This document shows positions 1 to 9,754 of a DNA stretch of 64,000 bases, piece by piece. Both the position numbers and the translations under genes were made by a program. The stretch comes from Posidoniimonas polymericola (GTDB taxonomy: Bacteria; Planctomycetota; Planctomycetia; Pirellulales; Lacipirellulaceae). The stretch is from the NCBI RefSeq assembly GCF_007859935.1, contig NZ_SJPO01000004.1, positions 62,001-126,000 of the forward strand, read 5' to 3'. The notes under the pieces are model-generated. The model saw only the letters and a list, made by a program, of their open reading frames with translations. It did not search any database and was not told the origin of the DNA. How positions within the stretch are numbered: position 1 is the first letter of the stretch; every line of letters begins with the position of its first letter.

Positions 1-121
1 CGGCCTCGCGCGCCGACTGCACCGCCGGCAGGAGCAACGCTACCAGCACGCCGATGATGGCGATCACAACGAGAAGCTCTACGAGCGTGAATGCTCGCCG
101 ATGATGTTGCTGACTGGCCAT
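1..121 (-). CDS. DUF1559 pilin-like protein, N-terminal fragment (cut by window edge)
   Basis: Only the first 40 codons are inside the window. From the ATG at 121 the protein has a short basic leader, then the class III/IV prepilin-type motif [17 protein letters not shown] and the [10 protein letters not shown] helix that opens planctomycete DUF1559 proteins. The residue before the Phe is Ala, not the Gly normally preferred by prepilin peptidase. Proteins of this family are thought to be exported, pseudopilin-like envelope proteins; their exact role is unknown. The gene lies 89 bp downstream of, and on the same strand as, a PEP-CTERM gene, an arrangement seen twice more in this window. Confidence 0.9.
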   Translation of the reverse strand, partial: MASQQHHRRAFTLVELLVVIAIIGVLVALLLPAVQSAREA

Positions 122-210
122 TCCAACCTCCTGATCCGGGCCTGAAGAGAGCTCCTGCGCACGCCGCCCGCAGTAAGTCGGGGGCCTGCCCCAGCCCCCG
201 AGTTCCGACG

Positions 211-1221
211 CTAACCGCGTCGCCGCGGACCGCACCCAACAACCGTGGCGACGGCGATCAGCCACGCGGCGGGGGGTGATGGGACGGACGCCGTAAAACC
301 GACCCCCGGCGGGGTCGCAGGGCCACCGTAGTTGCTGACCCACAGGTCGTAGTCCTCGCCGTCCACAATTCCGCTGCCGTCTCCCGCGCCCCCCAACGCC
401 GACTCGTCGCCGTCGAGGTTGTCACGCCAGATGGTGTAGTCGGCGCCGTTGACGACCAGGTCGCCGTTAAAGTCGCCCGGGATCGCGGGGACGTCGACGG
501 CTTCGATGCTCATCGCGTTCAGGTACCCCAGCGAGCCCTGGGCTCCGACGAAGTCGACATAAAGGATCGCCCCGTCCTGGGGCGCCAGCCCGATGAGTTC
601 GGCCACCGCGTCTCGATTGTGCGACGACGCGTCCACGCCGTCCTGCACCTCCAGCGACACCGAGTCCACCAGCGTGGAGTAAGTGTTGTCGTTGTATACC
701 GAGTACACCGTGGTCTGGTCGGTGCTGTACTTGTGCGAGCCGAAGAACGTCAGGTTGTAGCGTTTCGAAGCGTCGAGGCCCTGCAGCTCGAAGCGGACGT
801 TGTTGGGGTCGGTCCCCGGGCCGGCGACGAAGTCGAACGCCGCGGCGAGCGAACCGCCGAGGTCTCCCAACGCCTGCGCGTCAATGTCGGTCAGGAACAC
901 ATCAAACGCCTGCTGGCCCGCGGTCGTCGGTCCGGCCGGCCCGTTGTAGCTGTCGGTGGCAACCGGCGTGCTGAAACCAAAATCGACGGTTGTCGGCACG
1001 TTGTTGACGTCGACCAGGTTCTCGATGAACACGCCGGTCGGGATGCTGGTCCAGTAGTTGCCGTTGTCGTCAGCGCCCGCGACGCTCAGGCCGCGGAAAG
1101 ATGAGTCGGCGCCGAAATCCAGCAGCAGCTTCTGCCCGCGGGCCGACGACGACAGGCAAATCGCCACCGCGACCGCCGCCCACAGCCGGGGGGACCTCGG
1201 CCTTAACTCTAGTCTTCGCAT
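211..1221 (-). CDS. Secreted protein with dockerin-like module and degenerate PEP-CTERM
   Basis: Protein of 336 aa from the ATG at 1221, chosen because a signal peptide (hydrophobic stretch [15 protein letters not shown]) starts there; the open frame runs 25 codons further upstream without signal-like sequence. The central region ([31 protein letters not shown]) is shared with the next gene and I do not recognise a known enzyme in it. Near the C-terminus are two EF-hand-like dockerin repeats ([17 protein letters not shown] and [13 protein letters not shown]), then a PSP in place of PEP, a hydrophobic helix and a terminal GPRRRG, which looks like a PEP-CTERM sorting tail with a changed signature motif. 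Predicted to be exported and processed at the cell surface. Lies 41 bp after its paralogue. Confidence 0.85.
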   Translation of the reverse strand: MRRLELRPRSPRLWAAVAVAICLSSSARGQKLLLDFGADSSFRGLSVAGADDNGNYWTSIPTGVFIENLVDVNNVPTTVDFGFSTPVATDSYNGPAGPTTAGQQAFDVFLTDIDAQALGDLGGSLAAAFDFVAGPGTDPNNVRFELQGLDASKRYNLTFFGSHKYSTDQTTVYSVYNDNTYSTLVDSVSLEVQDGVDASSHNRDAVAELIGLAPQDGAILYVDFVGAQGSLGYLNAMSIEAVDVPAIPGDFNGDLVVNGADYTIWRDNLDGDESALGGAGDGSGIVDGEDYDLWVSNYGGPATPPGVGFTASVPSPPAAWLIAVATVVGCGPRRRG

Positions 1222-1262
1222 AGCTGTCGCCTCAGTTCGGTGTAGTGGGTAGGTGCGAACCC

Positions 1263-2015
1263 CTAACGGCGACGCGCGGGCCAGATCGGGGCGCACAGCG
1301 CCGCCAATAGCGCCAAGGACGCTGGTTCGGGCACGGCGGTCAGCTGGATCGCGTTGAGGTACCCCTCGCCACCTCCGGCGCCCCCAAAACCAACGTACAG
1401 GATCCCGTCGGCCGCCGGCGACACGCCGCTGAGCGTCGCAACCGTGTCCTGATTGTGCAGGTCGTCTACGCCGACTACCAAATCGACCGAAGCGACCGGC
1501 GTCGTGAACGAGGCGTCGGTGTAGACCGTGTACCTTGTCGTATTGTTGCCGTTGTACTTGTGCGACCCGAAGAACGTCAGGTCATAGAGTCCGCCGACTT
1601 GGAGTTCCTGGATCTGAAAGGTCGAGTTGGTATAGAAGTCGTAAACCGCCTCGTCCACTCCCAGGTCACCAAGCGCCGCCGCATCGTACACAGAATTAGA
1701 GGGCGGCTGGCCGCCATCGGTCGCGCCTGCGGGACCGTTGTAGGAGTCGGTGCCCCCGGGCGTGGTGAAACCGAAATCGACCGCTGTCGTGACGCCGTCC
1801 GAGTTGGGGAGGTCTTGGTAGAACGCGCCCGACCAGACGCTCGTCCAGTAGTTGCCGTTGGCGTCTGCGCTGGGCGTCGAAGCGCCCCGGTACGAGGCGT
1901 CGTTCCCTAGGTCGATTAGCCATGATTCGGCTTGTACCGCCGAGCAACCTAACACAATCAATGCCGCTGCCGCGCAAGCGGCCGTGGAACGCCGAATCGA
2001 GTCACTGTTGGCCAT
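1263..2015 (-). CDS. Secreted PEP-CTERM protein, paralogue of the downstream gene
   Basis: Protein of 250 aa from the ATG at 2015; 15 more in-frame codons upstream lack signal-peptide character, and GGGGAC lies about 7 nt before the chosen start. Signal peptide about residues 1-30 ending SAVQA. The body shares the [14 protein letters not shown] and FFGSHKY blocks with the gene at 211-1221, so the two are tandem paralogues, but this one has no dockerin module. It ends in a standard PEP-CTERM tail: [13 protein letters not shown] followed by PARRR. Function unknown; probably a surface-sorted adhesive or binding protein. It diverges from the GntR-type regulator, which may control it. Confidence 0.88.
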   Translation of the reverse strand: MANSDSIRRSTAACAAAALIVLGCSAVQAESWLIDLGNDASYRGASTPSADANGNYWTSVWSGAFYQDLPNSDGVTTAVDFGFTTPGGTDSYNGPAGATDGGQPPSNSVYDAAALGDLGVDEAVYDFYTNSTFQIQELQVGGLYDLTFFGSHKYNGNNTTRYTVYTDASFTTPVASVDLVVGVDDLHNQDTVATLSGVSPAADGILYVGFGGAGGGEGYLNAIQLTAVPEPASLALLAALCAPIWPARRR

Positions 2016-2397
2016 GAGTCGTCCCCAGTTGTAGAAGAGTATTGCGCAATAAGAAGTCACAAGCCAGACGCGCCTCGACTAGCAAGGCATGCTCATCACT
2101 CTCAAACCTTGCTCCGGAGGTTGCTGGAGGATCACCACCACCCCGTCCGGAGCCTCGCGCCAGGAATAGCTCTACTGAAAAGGTGTTCCATTGCCGGCCG
2201 GACGCCGACTGGCAATGTATAGCACATATGCTATAGTCTCTGTATCGGCGTGTCAAACTCTTTCCGGCCAAAAAATGGCTTGAGGGTCCACCGCACAGCC
2301 GGGACTCGGCGCGTTCGAAACCTGCTGTGTCAGAGAGCTACAATTCTTCCGACGCGGATGCCGACCGGCCCCGCCCCTAGCCTCGGAGCAACCCAAG
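2016..2397. other. Divergent intergenic region, no gene seen
   Basis: 382 bp between a PEP-CTERM gene (minus) and the GntR-type regulator (plus). It must hold promoters for both. The only clear signal is the 18-bp palindrome at 2218-2235, listed separately. No convincing short ORF was found. Confidence 0.6.
2218..2235. promoter_or_regulatory. Perfect palindrome TATAGCA-CATA-TGCTATA, candidate operator
   Basis: The two 7-bp arms are perfect inverted repeats around a 4-bp spacer, AT-rich in a GC-rich setting. It sits 163 bp upstream of the GntR-type regulator and about 200 bp upstream of the divergent PEP-CTERM gene. Dimeric GntR and LacI-type regulators bind such palindromes and often regulate their own divergent promoters, so autoregulation is the simplest reading. 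The assignment to this regulator is an inference. Confidence 0.5.
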
Positions 2398-3483
2398 ATG
2401 GCGGCGCCCGCCAAGTACAACGAGGTGATGTCGGTCATCAAGCGCCGGATCTCGGAGGGGGACTACCTCGTCGACAGCATCCCCGGCGAACGCCGCCTGG
2501 CTGAAGAAACCGGCGTCAGCTACATGACCGCCCGCCGCGCGGTGCGACAACTGCTCGACGACGAAGTGCTAATCCGCGACGAGAGCGGTGCACTCGAGGT
2601 GCACCCGACCTACACCAAACGTATCAAGCCCGCCGAGGTCGTGCTCTTATACCCGGCGTACCCCTCGAGCTACCTCACCCAGCTCCGGGTTGCGGTCTCA
2701 GAGTTCGCGACCCGCAGGACGATCAATCTGCGGCCGACGCAGTTTGTTCATTGGGATGAGAAGCTGGTATACGACAACGTGTCGCAGGCGAAGGGCACGA
2801 TCATTATCCCCCACGGGCCGCCGATCCCATCGCGGCTGCTCCACCACTTCAACGCGCACAAGGTCGTGATCCTCGACGGCGACTTTTCGACAAAAGGGCT
2901 GCCGTCGGTGCGGCTCTTCTCGGACGACTGCATCGTGGCCGTACTCGATCACCTGCGGGGCCTCGGACACCGGCGGCTCGACTGCCTGAACACCCAGAAC
3001 CGCAACCTCGAGATTGAGCGTCGGATCGAGATCTGGCGCCGCTGGAAGGAGCGCCACTCGATCGAGGGCGAGCTGCACGACGACCCCGCGCCCGTAGCGA
3101 CCGACCCAACCATCGTGGCCTACCGGCTAATGTCGCGGCTGCTCGATCAACGCCAAGTCGAGGCGACTGCCTTCATCGGCACGACCTGTCCCGCGGCGAT
3201 TGGCGCCATCAGGGCGTGCTACGAACGGGGGCTAGCCGTCGGCTCGGATCTGTCGATTGCGGCGGTCAATCTCGAGCCACCCGCGGAGTTCTTCTGCCCG
3301 TCGATCACCGGCCTCAACACGCCCGAACTAACCGGCGTGCTTGCCAAGTGCTTCGACTGGTTTGCTGGGACTTCTTCGTGGCGCGGGCGCATGCTCCTCG
3401 AACCATCCGGGTCGGCGCTATTCGCGGGCGAGTCGGCCGGGGCGCCCAGCGTGGCGTTCGCGGGTTCGCATGGCAGTCGCTAA
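2398..3483 (+). CDS. GntR-type regulator with LacI/GalR-like ligand domain
   Basis: Protein of 361 aa. Residues about 1-75 form a GntR winged helix: the second helix pair reads PGERRLAEETGVSYMTARRA, with RQLLDDEVLIRDESG as the wing. From about residue 85 to 345 the chain looks like a periplasmic-binding-protein fold of the LacI/GalR kind (VVLLYPAYPSSY, GTIIIPHGPPIPS, HVVILDGDF-like strands, DHLRGLGHRRLDCLN). Such GntR-PBP chimeras usually sense a sugar or sugar derivative. The gene stands alone on the plus strand, divergent from two PEP-CTERM genes; the palindrome at 2218-2235 is a likely binding site. Ligand unknown. Confidence 0.85.
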   Translation: MAAPAKYNEVMSVIKRRISEGDYLVDSIPGERRLAEETGVSYMTARRAVRQLLDDEVLIRDESGALEVHPTYTKRIKPAEVVLLYPAYPSSYLTQLRVAVSEFATRRTINLRPTQFVHWDEKLVYDNVSQAKGTIIIPHGPPIPSRLLHHFNAHKVVILDGDFSTKGLPSVRLFSDDCIVAVLDHLRGLGHRRLDCLNTQNRNLEIERRIEIWRRWKERHSIEGELHDDPAPVATDPTIVAYRLMSRLLDQRQVEATAFIGTTCPAAIGAIRACYERGLAVGSDLSIAAVNLEPPAEFFCPSITGLNTPELTGVLAKCFDWFAGTSSWRGRMLLEPSGSALFAGESAGAPSVAFAGSHGSR

Positions 3484-3716
3484 GAGCGGCGCCAATCGAG
3501 ATCGATCCGCGCCCCTCAGCAGCTGCGTACTTGCGCGGACGCCGTGCGCAAAACGGCGGTCCGTGTCTCCGCTGACCTCTCGCGACCCGTAGTGAACGAG
3601 GCTATCATCCAGGGTATGCGGCCCTGCCCTCGCGTCGCGGCGTGGGCGGCGTCCCACCTACCGCCTTGGCAAACAACTGCGGACTCGCGCCGCGGAGAAC
3701 TTTAAGGAATTGTTGC

Positions 3717-4430
3717 ATGCCACGCTCTGTACCCGCGCTGCTTTGGACCTTGTCATTGTGCGTTTCCTCCTCGCTGGCCGGAGAAGCTCCCGAGGGTTTT
3801 GTCTCGTTGTTCAACGGCGAAGACCTGACCGGCTGGTGCGGCCGCGAGCAGGTCGACCCGGTTGAATACCGCAACCTGCCCGACGAGGAGAAGGAGGCTC
3901 GCCAAACAAAGGCCGACGCCGATCTGGCCGAGCACTGGAGCGTCGAAGATGAACAGATCGTCAACGACGGCCACGGCGTGTTCTGCACCACCGTGGACGA
4001 CTACGGTGATTTCGAGTTGCTAATCGATTGGAAGATGGTCGACCCGAACACCGACAGCGGCGTCTACCTACGCGGCTGCCCCCAGGTGCAGATCTGGGAT
4101 CCTTCCGACCCCAGCAAGAAGCAGCATGGCGGCCACCTGGGCTCTGGGGCGTTGTGGAACAACAACCCCGGTTCGCCCGGCAAGGACCCGCTGGCGCTGG
4201 CCGACCGGCCGGTGGGCGAGTGGAACACCCTGAAGATCCGCATGGTTGGCGACCGCGTCACCGTGCACATGAACAACGTGCTGGTGGTTGACGACGCCGA
4301 AATGCACAACTACTTTGATCGCCAAGGAAAGCTGCCCGAGCGCGGCCCGATCCAGTTGCAGACGCACGGCGGCGAGATGCGGTTCCGCAATATCTACCTC
4401 CGTCCGCTCGACGGCGAGGCCGCCGAGTAG
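3717..4430 (+). CDS. Secreted DUF1080 (3-keto-disaccharide hydrolase-like) protein
   Basis: Protein of 237 aa from the ATG at 3717, preceded by TAAGGAA; the open frame extends 25 codons upstream without signal character. Signal peptide about 1-21 ending SSSLAG. The rest is a DUF1080/LamG-like beta-sandwich: GFVSLFNGEDLTGW at the start, WSVEDEQIVNDG, FELLIDWKM, DSGVYLRG, GEWNTLKIRMVGDRVTVHMNN and the closing GEMRFRNIYLR. This family is very common in planctomycetes; some members hydrolyse 3-keto-glycosides and others only bind sugars. No partner gene is adjacent. It converges on the endonuclease I gene with only 4 bp between the stops. Confidence 0.88.
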   Translation: MPRSVPALLWTLSLCVSSSLAGEAPEGFVSLFNGEDLTGWCGREQVDPVEYRNLPDEEKEARQTKADADLAEHWSVEDEQIVNDGHGVFCTTVDDYGDFELLIDWKMVDPNTDSGVYLRGCPQVQIWDPSDPSKKQHGGHLGSGALWNNNPGSPGKDPLALADRPVGEWNTLKIRMVGDRVTVHMNNVLVVDDAEMHNYFDRQGKLPERGPIQLQTHGGEMRFRNIYLRPLDGEAAE

Positions 4431-4434
4431 CGAA

Positions 4435-6309
4435 TTAGCGGCGCCGGCCACGGCGTTGCGGCGTGTGAGTCAACAGACTGACGAGCAGCGTGAGCGACCC
4501 CGGCGAGGGGATTGCTTTGGTCGACGACGGGCCGGCCGCCACCGCGCCGAAGTTTTCTCGCCAAACTTGATAGTCCAGCGCGTCGACAACGCCATCGTCG
4601 ACGCCGTTGCCATTGAGGTCGGCCGCCGAGCCGTTGGCGTCCCGCCACACGACGTAGTCGGCCGCGTTGACCACGCCGTCGGCGTCGAAGTCGCCGGGCA
4701 GGCCCGCCGACTCGATTGTCGCCAGCAGCGTCAGGAACAGCGACTGCGTCTGGTCGCCGACCAGGTCCTCGCCCGAGAGCAGCAGCTCGTACGTGGCGGA
4801 GAAGAGCCCCACCGTCGAGGCGTCGATCGCCGCGTCGAGCAGTCCGGCCTCGCCCTGCTCCAGATCGCCAAACGGAGCTGCGGAAAGCTGCAACTGCGTG
4901 GTGTCGCCCTGCCCGATGATCGCGTCGATCTCGAGGAACGACGCGAAAGACGGGCCGCCGGCGCCGGCGTAATTGAAGACGGAAAAGGGAGAAACGGGCA
5001 GCACCTCGTCTGCACGCGGCAGCGTGCCGAGGTCGATCGTTAGGTTCTGCTGAATCGAGTCCGCCGCGAACGAGGCAACCGGGTGGTCCAGCACGCTGTA
5101 GCTGAGTGAAATCACGTCGTCGGCGTCCAGCGCGCCGCGGCCGGAGCCCCCGCCGCTGGTCACGTCGAGGTTGTCAACGCGGACTTCGCCACTGAACAGA
5201 CCTGGCGTAGAGGAAGTCGCGTCGAGGCCAACCACCATCTGGGCCGAGTCGGTCTGCCCAGTGCGAAAGGCGTTGTAGCTGCCCAGACGCGTGCTGGTCG
5301 CCGCGCCATCGGCGGTGACACCGAAATACGTTCCGTCCACCCCCGCCTTGCTGAGCGTGACGCTCTGGGATTGAGGACCGGCGCCGCCCTTGTAGACCCG
5401 GCCGAGGTTGATGTTCAGCGCGGTCCCGCCGTTGCCCGTGTAGGCCCCACCCGCCAAAGTGACCTGGCTGTCGTTCGCCTGGTCGACAAACACGCTCCAC
5501 GCGAATTCGGGGTGGTCGATGAACGGGTTGCGGTTGTTCTGGTAGCCGTAGATGAGCTCGTTGCGGCGGCGTTCAAACGCGTCTGCCGGCGCGGCGAAGT
5601 GCCACTCGATCATGCGGTTGAGGTCGCCGAGCAGGCTGCCGCTAGGATCGCCGGCGGCGAGCTCGAGGTCGGTGGTCGCGGAGTCGCTGCCGTCGTACCG
5701 GACGGCCATGTAGAACTCCTGCCGCGCGATCATGCCCGCGTCGGCGTCGCCCGGGTACCACTTGGTCCCGGCGTCGCTGACGATGCCGTACGACTGGCCG
5801 CCGTAGGCGCCGCCGAAGTTGAAGTTGCCACGGTCCGAGTTTATCTGCGGATCCGACGGGCGGTGGTTGTGCAGGTCGCTGTTGTCGGGCCCCGAGCTGT
5901 CGACGCCGTGTGCCCGTGGCCAGGTGTGCTCGCGGTTCCACGAGTTCCCGTTGTCCCAGCCGGAGAGGCTGCCGCCGATCCTCGACAAGTCGAGCGAAGT
6001 CCGGTCGTAGACTAGCAAGATATGTCCTGGATTGTCCGGGTCCTCGTCCGTCACCTGCAGCGCGGTCCGCAACGCGTTGTAGCCGATGTCGGTGTGGCCA
6101 TCGATAATGTTGTGCAGTTGGCTCTTGAGCTGCGCACCCGTCCCGGTGGCCGCGGAGTAGTAGCCAACCGGTGGGTCAAACTGAGCGACCGCCGTGGCGG
6201 CCAGCAACCAGACGACGACCAGGGAGAACCAACTCTGCTTCGAAACAAACAACACAACAACCCTGCTTGCGTTTCCCAAAAATCCGCCCGTTGACTGCGA
6301 ACGGCTCAT
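4435..6309 (-). CDS. Secreted endonuclease I family protein with dockerin-like and PEP-CTERM-like tail
   Basis: Protein of 624 aa from the ATG at 6309, which overlaps the stop of the upstream nuclease gene by 4 bp (ATGA). N-terminal hydrophobic helix about residues 28-43 ending ATAVAQ acts as signal peptide. The endonuclease I domain spans about 45-290; the His-Me finger core is WNREHTWP at 124-131, followed by [20 protein letters not shown] and [14 protein letters not shown], as in the Vibrio/E. coli EndA-type nucleases. After it come beta-rich segments, a dockerin-like pair ([17 protein letters not shown] and [11 protein letters not shown]) and a tail [14 protein letters not shown] ending RRGRRR, a PSP variant of PEP-CTERM. 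Predicted to cut DNA/RNA outside the cell. Confidence 0.88.
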   Translation of the reverse strand: MSRSQSTGGFLGNASRVVVLFVSKQSWFSLVVVWLLAATAVAQFDPPVGYYSAATGTGAQLKSQLHNIIDGHTDIGYNALRTALQVTDEDPDNPGHILLVYDRTSLDLSRIGGSLSGWDNGNSWNREHTWPRAHGVDSSGPDNSDLHNHRPSDPQINSDRGNFNFGGAYGGQSYGIVSDAGTKWYPGDADAGMIARQEFYMAVRYDGSDSATTDLELAAGDPSGSLLGDLNRMIEWHFAAPADAFERRRNELIYGYQNNRNPFIDHPEFAWSVFVDQANDSQVTLAGGAYTGNGGTALNINLGRVYKGGAGPQSQSVTLSKAGVDGTYFGVTADGAATSTRLGSYNAFRTGQTDSAQMVVGLDATSSTPGLFSGEVRVDNLDVTSGGGSGRGALDADDVISLSYSVLDHPVASFAADSIQQNLTIDLGTLPRADEVLPVSPFSVFNYAGAGGPSFASFLEIDAIIGQGDTTQLQLSAAPFGDLEQGEAGLLDAAIDASTVGLFSATYELLLSGEDLVGDQTQSLFLTLLATIESAGLPGDFDADGVVNAADYVVWRDANGSAADLNGNGVDDGVVDALDYQVWRENFGAVAAGPSSTKAIPSPGSLTLLVSLLTHTPQRRGRRR

Positions 6310-7964
6310 TGTAGACCGGTCGATCGTCGCACGCGCCCGGATGGCGCCCCGCCTGTTGGAAGCTGCGGCGAACCGGGGCCGAAGGATGCAGGCCCTCGAA
6401 AAAAGCCGCTTGCCGATCGGCCTGAAGCAAAGAGCGACCCCGCGGCCGCCGCGATCAGCATCCACGCCGACGGTTCGGGCGCCGTGGAGCTGGTCGTCGC
6501 TGCTGAATTGCCGTAGTTGCCCCGCCAATCGAGGTAGTCCTGCTGGTCATAGCCGCCGCCCGCCAGGCCGTCCCGCCAGACGGCGTAGTCGGCGGCGTCG
6601 ACATGCCCATCGAAGTTGAAGTCGCCAAGCAGCATCGGCGCGACGACCTCGAACGCGATCGGCAGCTCGAACAGCGCGTTGGCGGCACCCTGGCTGTCGG
6701 TCGAGACCGTCAGCACGCCGCCCTTCTGCCCGAGCGTGCTGGTCTCAAGACCAACGCCCAGCGTGTCTCCATCGGCCAGCGCCGGCACGCTTCCCGAGAA
6801 TGAACCGGTCAGGTCGCCCGTCACCGAGAGCGTGTAGTCGAGCTCGTCGGCCCCGATCGCCGCGAGCACGTCGGCCGCGTTCCGCACCACGACCTCGAGC
6901 TCGAACACCTCGCCCTGCGTCAGCGTCGCCGGCAGGGACCCCGCCAGCACCTCGAGAACGGCGGGGAGCTGGTAGTCGGCAACCACCGGCAGGTGGTCGC
7001 TCAGATCGTGGAGAGCGTTGATCACTTCGGCCGACTGTGATCGCCCCAGTAAGGTATTGTTGATCCGGGTGTTCCACGACACACCGTCGTTGCCGAAGGC
7101 ATAGTAGGAATGCTCAGTCGCCCCCGACCCGGCAGATGTCGGTCCCAGGTAGCTCAGCCCTTCACCGTCCAGCAGCGTCTGGGTAACAAGTTGCATGTCG
7201 AAGCGGTCATCCATTCCGCCGGTGGCGCCCTCGTCGGCGAGGAAGCTGGTGCGCGTCGATTGCGTCATGTGGATAGCAGCCGCCGAGTTGGGCCAGCTGC
7301 CGAGGGCGATAGGGTCTATGAGGCTCGGCGTGCCTGACGCGGTCAGGTTCGCGAAGGCCGCCTCGCTGCTGGCGCCGATGTTGAGGTCTCCTAGCGCAAT
7401 TGCGTTCACATCGGGACCTACCCCCGCCAGGTTTGACCGCAGTGCAGTTGCCTCACCAGACCTAGTCAACCTGTCCGCACTTGCCGAACCGGCCTTGAAA
7501 TGAGCGTTGTAGAGGTACAGCGGCCCGCTTTCAGGATATTTCGGCAGCGTGAACGAGCTCCGCTGCACAGGCCGCGGTCCGCCGGTACCGACGCCAGATG
7601 AAGCCCCCACGGCGACAGTGGCGGAATCGTAAACGACCGCGAGTCGATCCACCCCAAACCCGAGCACCTTCGCCTCATACGACTCGACGCCGAAGAGCCC
7701 GTTGAGCGTGTCTGCAACCCGTACAGCGGTGGAGTCTATTAGCGAAAAGGTCGTTTGTTCCTGCAATGCAACAATATCGGGCCGCTTTGTTATCCCGTTG
7801 CGGGGCGTCTGTGAGATGGCGGCCATGATCAGGCCAAGATCGTCTAAGTCGGTTTCGGAGGCCGGCTTGTCAAGCGTGTTGTAGGTGACCACCCGAAGCT
7901 GCGCCTGCAGCGGAGCCGAGAGCAGGCAGGCAGATGCGAGCGCGAGGAGTCTTCGGGCGTTCAA
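6306..7964 (-). CDS. Secreted endonuclease/exonuclease/phosphatase-family protein, PEP-CTERM
   Basis: Protein of about 552 aa if the TTG at 7964 is the start; that choice gives a tidy signal peptide ([21 protein letters not shown]). No ATG lies close, and the open frame continues upstream through the terminator at 8005-8055, so earlier starts are unlikely. The catalytic domain has [17 protein letters not shown] (metal-binding Glu), [16 protein letters not shown] and [12 protein letters not shown], the standard EEP-fold set. It is followed by a beta-sandwich, a dockerin-like repeat ([17 protein letters not shown]) and [19 protein letters not shown]. About 35 residues follow the PEP-CTERM helix, which is unusual. 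The likely role is hydrolysis of extracellular nucleic acid together with the overlapping endonuclease I gene. Confidence 0.82.
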   Translation of the reverse strand: MNARRLLALASACLLSAPLQAQLRVVTYNTLDKPASETDLDDLGLIMAAISQTPRNGITKRPDIVALQEQTTFSLIDSTAVRVADTLNGLFGVESYEAKVLGFGVDRLAVVYDSATVAVGASSGVGTGGPRPVQRSSFTLPKYPESGPLYLYNAHFKAGSASADRLTRSGEATALRSNLAGVGPDVNAIALGDLNIGASSEAAFANLTASGTPSLIDPIALGSWPNSAAAIHMTQSTRTSFLADEGATGGMDDRFDMQLVTQTLLDGEGLSYLGPTSAGSGATEHSYYAFGNDGVSWNTRINNTLLGRSQSAEVINALHDLSDHLPVVADYQLPAVLEVLAGSLPATLTQGEVFELEVVVRNAADVLAAIGADELDYTLSVTGDLTGSFSGSVPALADGDTLGVGLETSTLGQKGGVLTVSTDSQGAANALFELPIAFEVVAPMLLGDFNFDGHVDAADYAVWRDGLAGGGYDQQDYLDWRGNYGNSAATTSSTAPEPSAWMLIAAAAGSLFASGRSASGFFRGPASFGPGSPQLPTGGAPSGRVRRSTGLQ

Positions 7965-8004
7965 CGGATAGTCCGGTGCAGGGCGGAGGGTGCTCGATTC
8001 ACAA

Positions 8005-8055
8005 AAGCACCCCACCCAAGACCAACGCTTTCGCGAGGTCTCGGGTGGGGTGCTT
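8005..8055 (-). terminator. Rho-independent terminator of the gene at 8080-9330
   Basis: Arms AAGCACCCCACCC (8005-8017) and GGGTGGGGTGCTT (8043-8055) are a perfect 13-bp inverted repeat; the inner AGACC/GGTCT can extend the stem. On the minus strand the hairpin is followed by TTTTGT. It lies 25 bp past the stop of the PEP-CTERM gene and about 40 bp before the next gene. Confidence 0.9.
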
Positions 8056-8079
8056 GAATCCGTTCTAAATCTCTCAGAA

Positions 8080-9330
8080 CTAGCGACGCCGCGCGAGCCC
8101 AGCAACCAGGCCGATAGCCGCGAAGCACAGAGCAGCGGGCTCGGGTACGGCAGACGCAGCGGAGGTAGTGCCCGCGCCGTAGTTGGTCTGCCACAGGGCG
8201 AGGTCGTCGCCGTCGATCGTGCCGCCGGTGCCGTTTCCACTCAGCAGCGTACCCTCGGACGCCCCCTCGTTGTCACGCCACACGGTGTAATCGGCGGCGT
8301 CGACGACCCCGTCGCCGTTGAAGTCGCCGGGGTCTGCGGGGCCGTCACCCTCGCTCAGCAAGATGTTGTCAAACACGAAGTACTCGAGGCTGCCGTTCGA
8401 GACGCCAGCGAACTCGAGGGTCAGAGTGCTGCCGGCGCCGGACAACGGCGTGGTGTAGGTGGTCAGGTTGTTCGTGAGCTGCGTGTCGCCTAGGAACAGC
8501 GGGTCCTTAAACGGTTCGCTCTCGATTTGTAGGTCGAAGGTTTCGCCGCTGTCATCCGAAGTGCGGTAGGCCCGCACCTCGACGAAGCCGCCGCCGGCCT
8601 CGATCGGAACGAAACCGTCATTCGCGGTGCTGTCGCCGTTGGTGGTTCCGTCGTCTTCCATTAGGAAGTCGTAAATGACGTCATCGTTCGGGTCGGTAAA
8701 CATGCCGCCCAACGAGAGGTCTGTCCAGAACGGCTCGTCGAAGCCGCTGAACGGGTCGGTGTAGACCGGGCTGAACGCCCCCGACTCGAGGGTGACGCCG
8801 TACTGGACGCCGTCTATGGCGCGGATGCTGAAGGCGTTCGTCGCCTCTCCACCGTCGATTGAGTAGTTGAAATCGAACGTGTCGCCGGATGCCTCGAAGT
8901 CACCAATCATCGCCAGATCGATGCTAAGCTCAATGTTCGAGCGGCCGGAGATATCGAAAGTCCACACGCCGCTGACGGCGCCGCCGGGGTTGTCGCCATT
9001 GTCGGGGTCGGAGACGCCGATGAAGTTGTCGGTCTTACCGGTACGGATGATGCCGAAGGTGTCTGCAGTGAAGTCACCAGCCGAATCGTCCAGGAAGTCG
9101 AACGGAAGCCCGTCGGCGCGGCTCATCACACCAAAACGGTCGAAGAAGCTCGAGAATGCGCCGCCCTGCCCTAGGTCCGGCGTTAGCGTCTGCGTGATCG
9201 AGGTGAAACCGCCATTGGTTGTACCGCTATCGAAATCTTCGCCGGCAAACGGGGTGGCCCCTAGCGCGGCGCTGGTGGCGAGGGCCATCGCGAGCGACGC
9301 GACGCAGAAACTCAAACGAACACTGGTCAT
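8080..9330 (-). CDS. Secreted PEP-CTERM protein with dockerin-like module
   Basis: Protein of 416 aa. Signal peptide about 1-24 (ASLAMALATSAALGATP); a CGGAG box precedes the ATG. The central 300 residues are beta-rich and acidic (FDISGRSNIELSIDLAMIG, FDLQIESEPF, TLTLEFAGVSNGSLEYFVF) and resemble a concanavalin/galactose-binding type sandwich, but I cannot assign a family. Then comes a dockerin-like pair ([33 protein letters not shown]) and a normal PEP-CTERM tail, VPEPAALCFAAIGLVAGLARRR. It sits upstream of the two secreted nucleases but is separated from them by a strong terminator, so it is probably a separate transcript. Function unknown. Confidence 0.87.
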   Translation of the reverse strand: MTSVRLSFCVASLAMALATSAALGATPFAGEDFDSGTTNGGFTSITQTLTPDLGQGGAFSSFFDRFGVMSRADGLPFDFLDDSAGDFTADTFGIIRTGKTDNFIGVSDPDNGDNPGGAVSGVWTFDISGRSNIELSIDLAMIGDFEASGDTFDFNYSIDGGEATNAFSIRAIDGVQYGVTLESGAFSPVYTDPFSGFDEPFWTDLSLGGMFTDPNDDVIYDFLMEDDGTTNGDSTANDGFVPIEAGGGFVEVRAYRTSDDSGETFDLQIESEPFKDPLFLGDTQLTNNLTTYTTPLSGAGSTLTLEFAGVSNGSLEYFVFDNILLSEGDGPADPGDFNGDGVVDAADYTVWRDNEGASEGTLLSGNGTGGTIDGDDLALWQTNYGAGTTSAASAVPEPAALCFAAIGLVAGLARRR

Positions 9331-9754
9331 GGCAATCTGGCTCCGAAGTGGTGCGGCTTCTTGGGCGGAGTCGGCCGTATAGGTGGGATCAGGTGGGCGG
9401 CCGGTTGGAACAATTGCTCAGTATAGCGCAACCGGCACAACCCTCACCAGCATGTTGGCATTAAGAATCAGCGAAGAACCCCTTCGGCCTCCCGCAAGAA
9501 CACGGACCACCGCCAACCGGTGACGCCGACCTGGCCTCAACGCGGCAGTCCCGGCACGCTCCAATCGAAAGGCGCACGCCATTCTCACTATTGCGAGACA
9601 GCTGCATCCCATGCAGTTGGTAGCGGCCCTAGCGGTGATCAGCTGTCAGCAGCGTGCGTTTTCCTTAAATATCGTTTCCGTCGGCGATGCGAGTGCTACA
9701 ATCGCTTCTTCTAGCGGAACAGGCAAGTAAGAGTATTTCGCATATGAGGCACAC
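9331..9754. other. Divergent intergenic region, nothing recognised
   Basis: 424 bp between a minus-strand PEP-CTERM gene and a plus-strand DUF1559 gene. It presumably contains both promoters. I see no strong palindrome, tandem repeat or plausible short gene. Confidence 0.5.
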
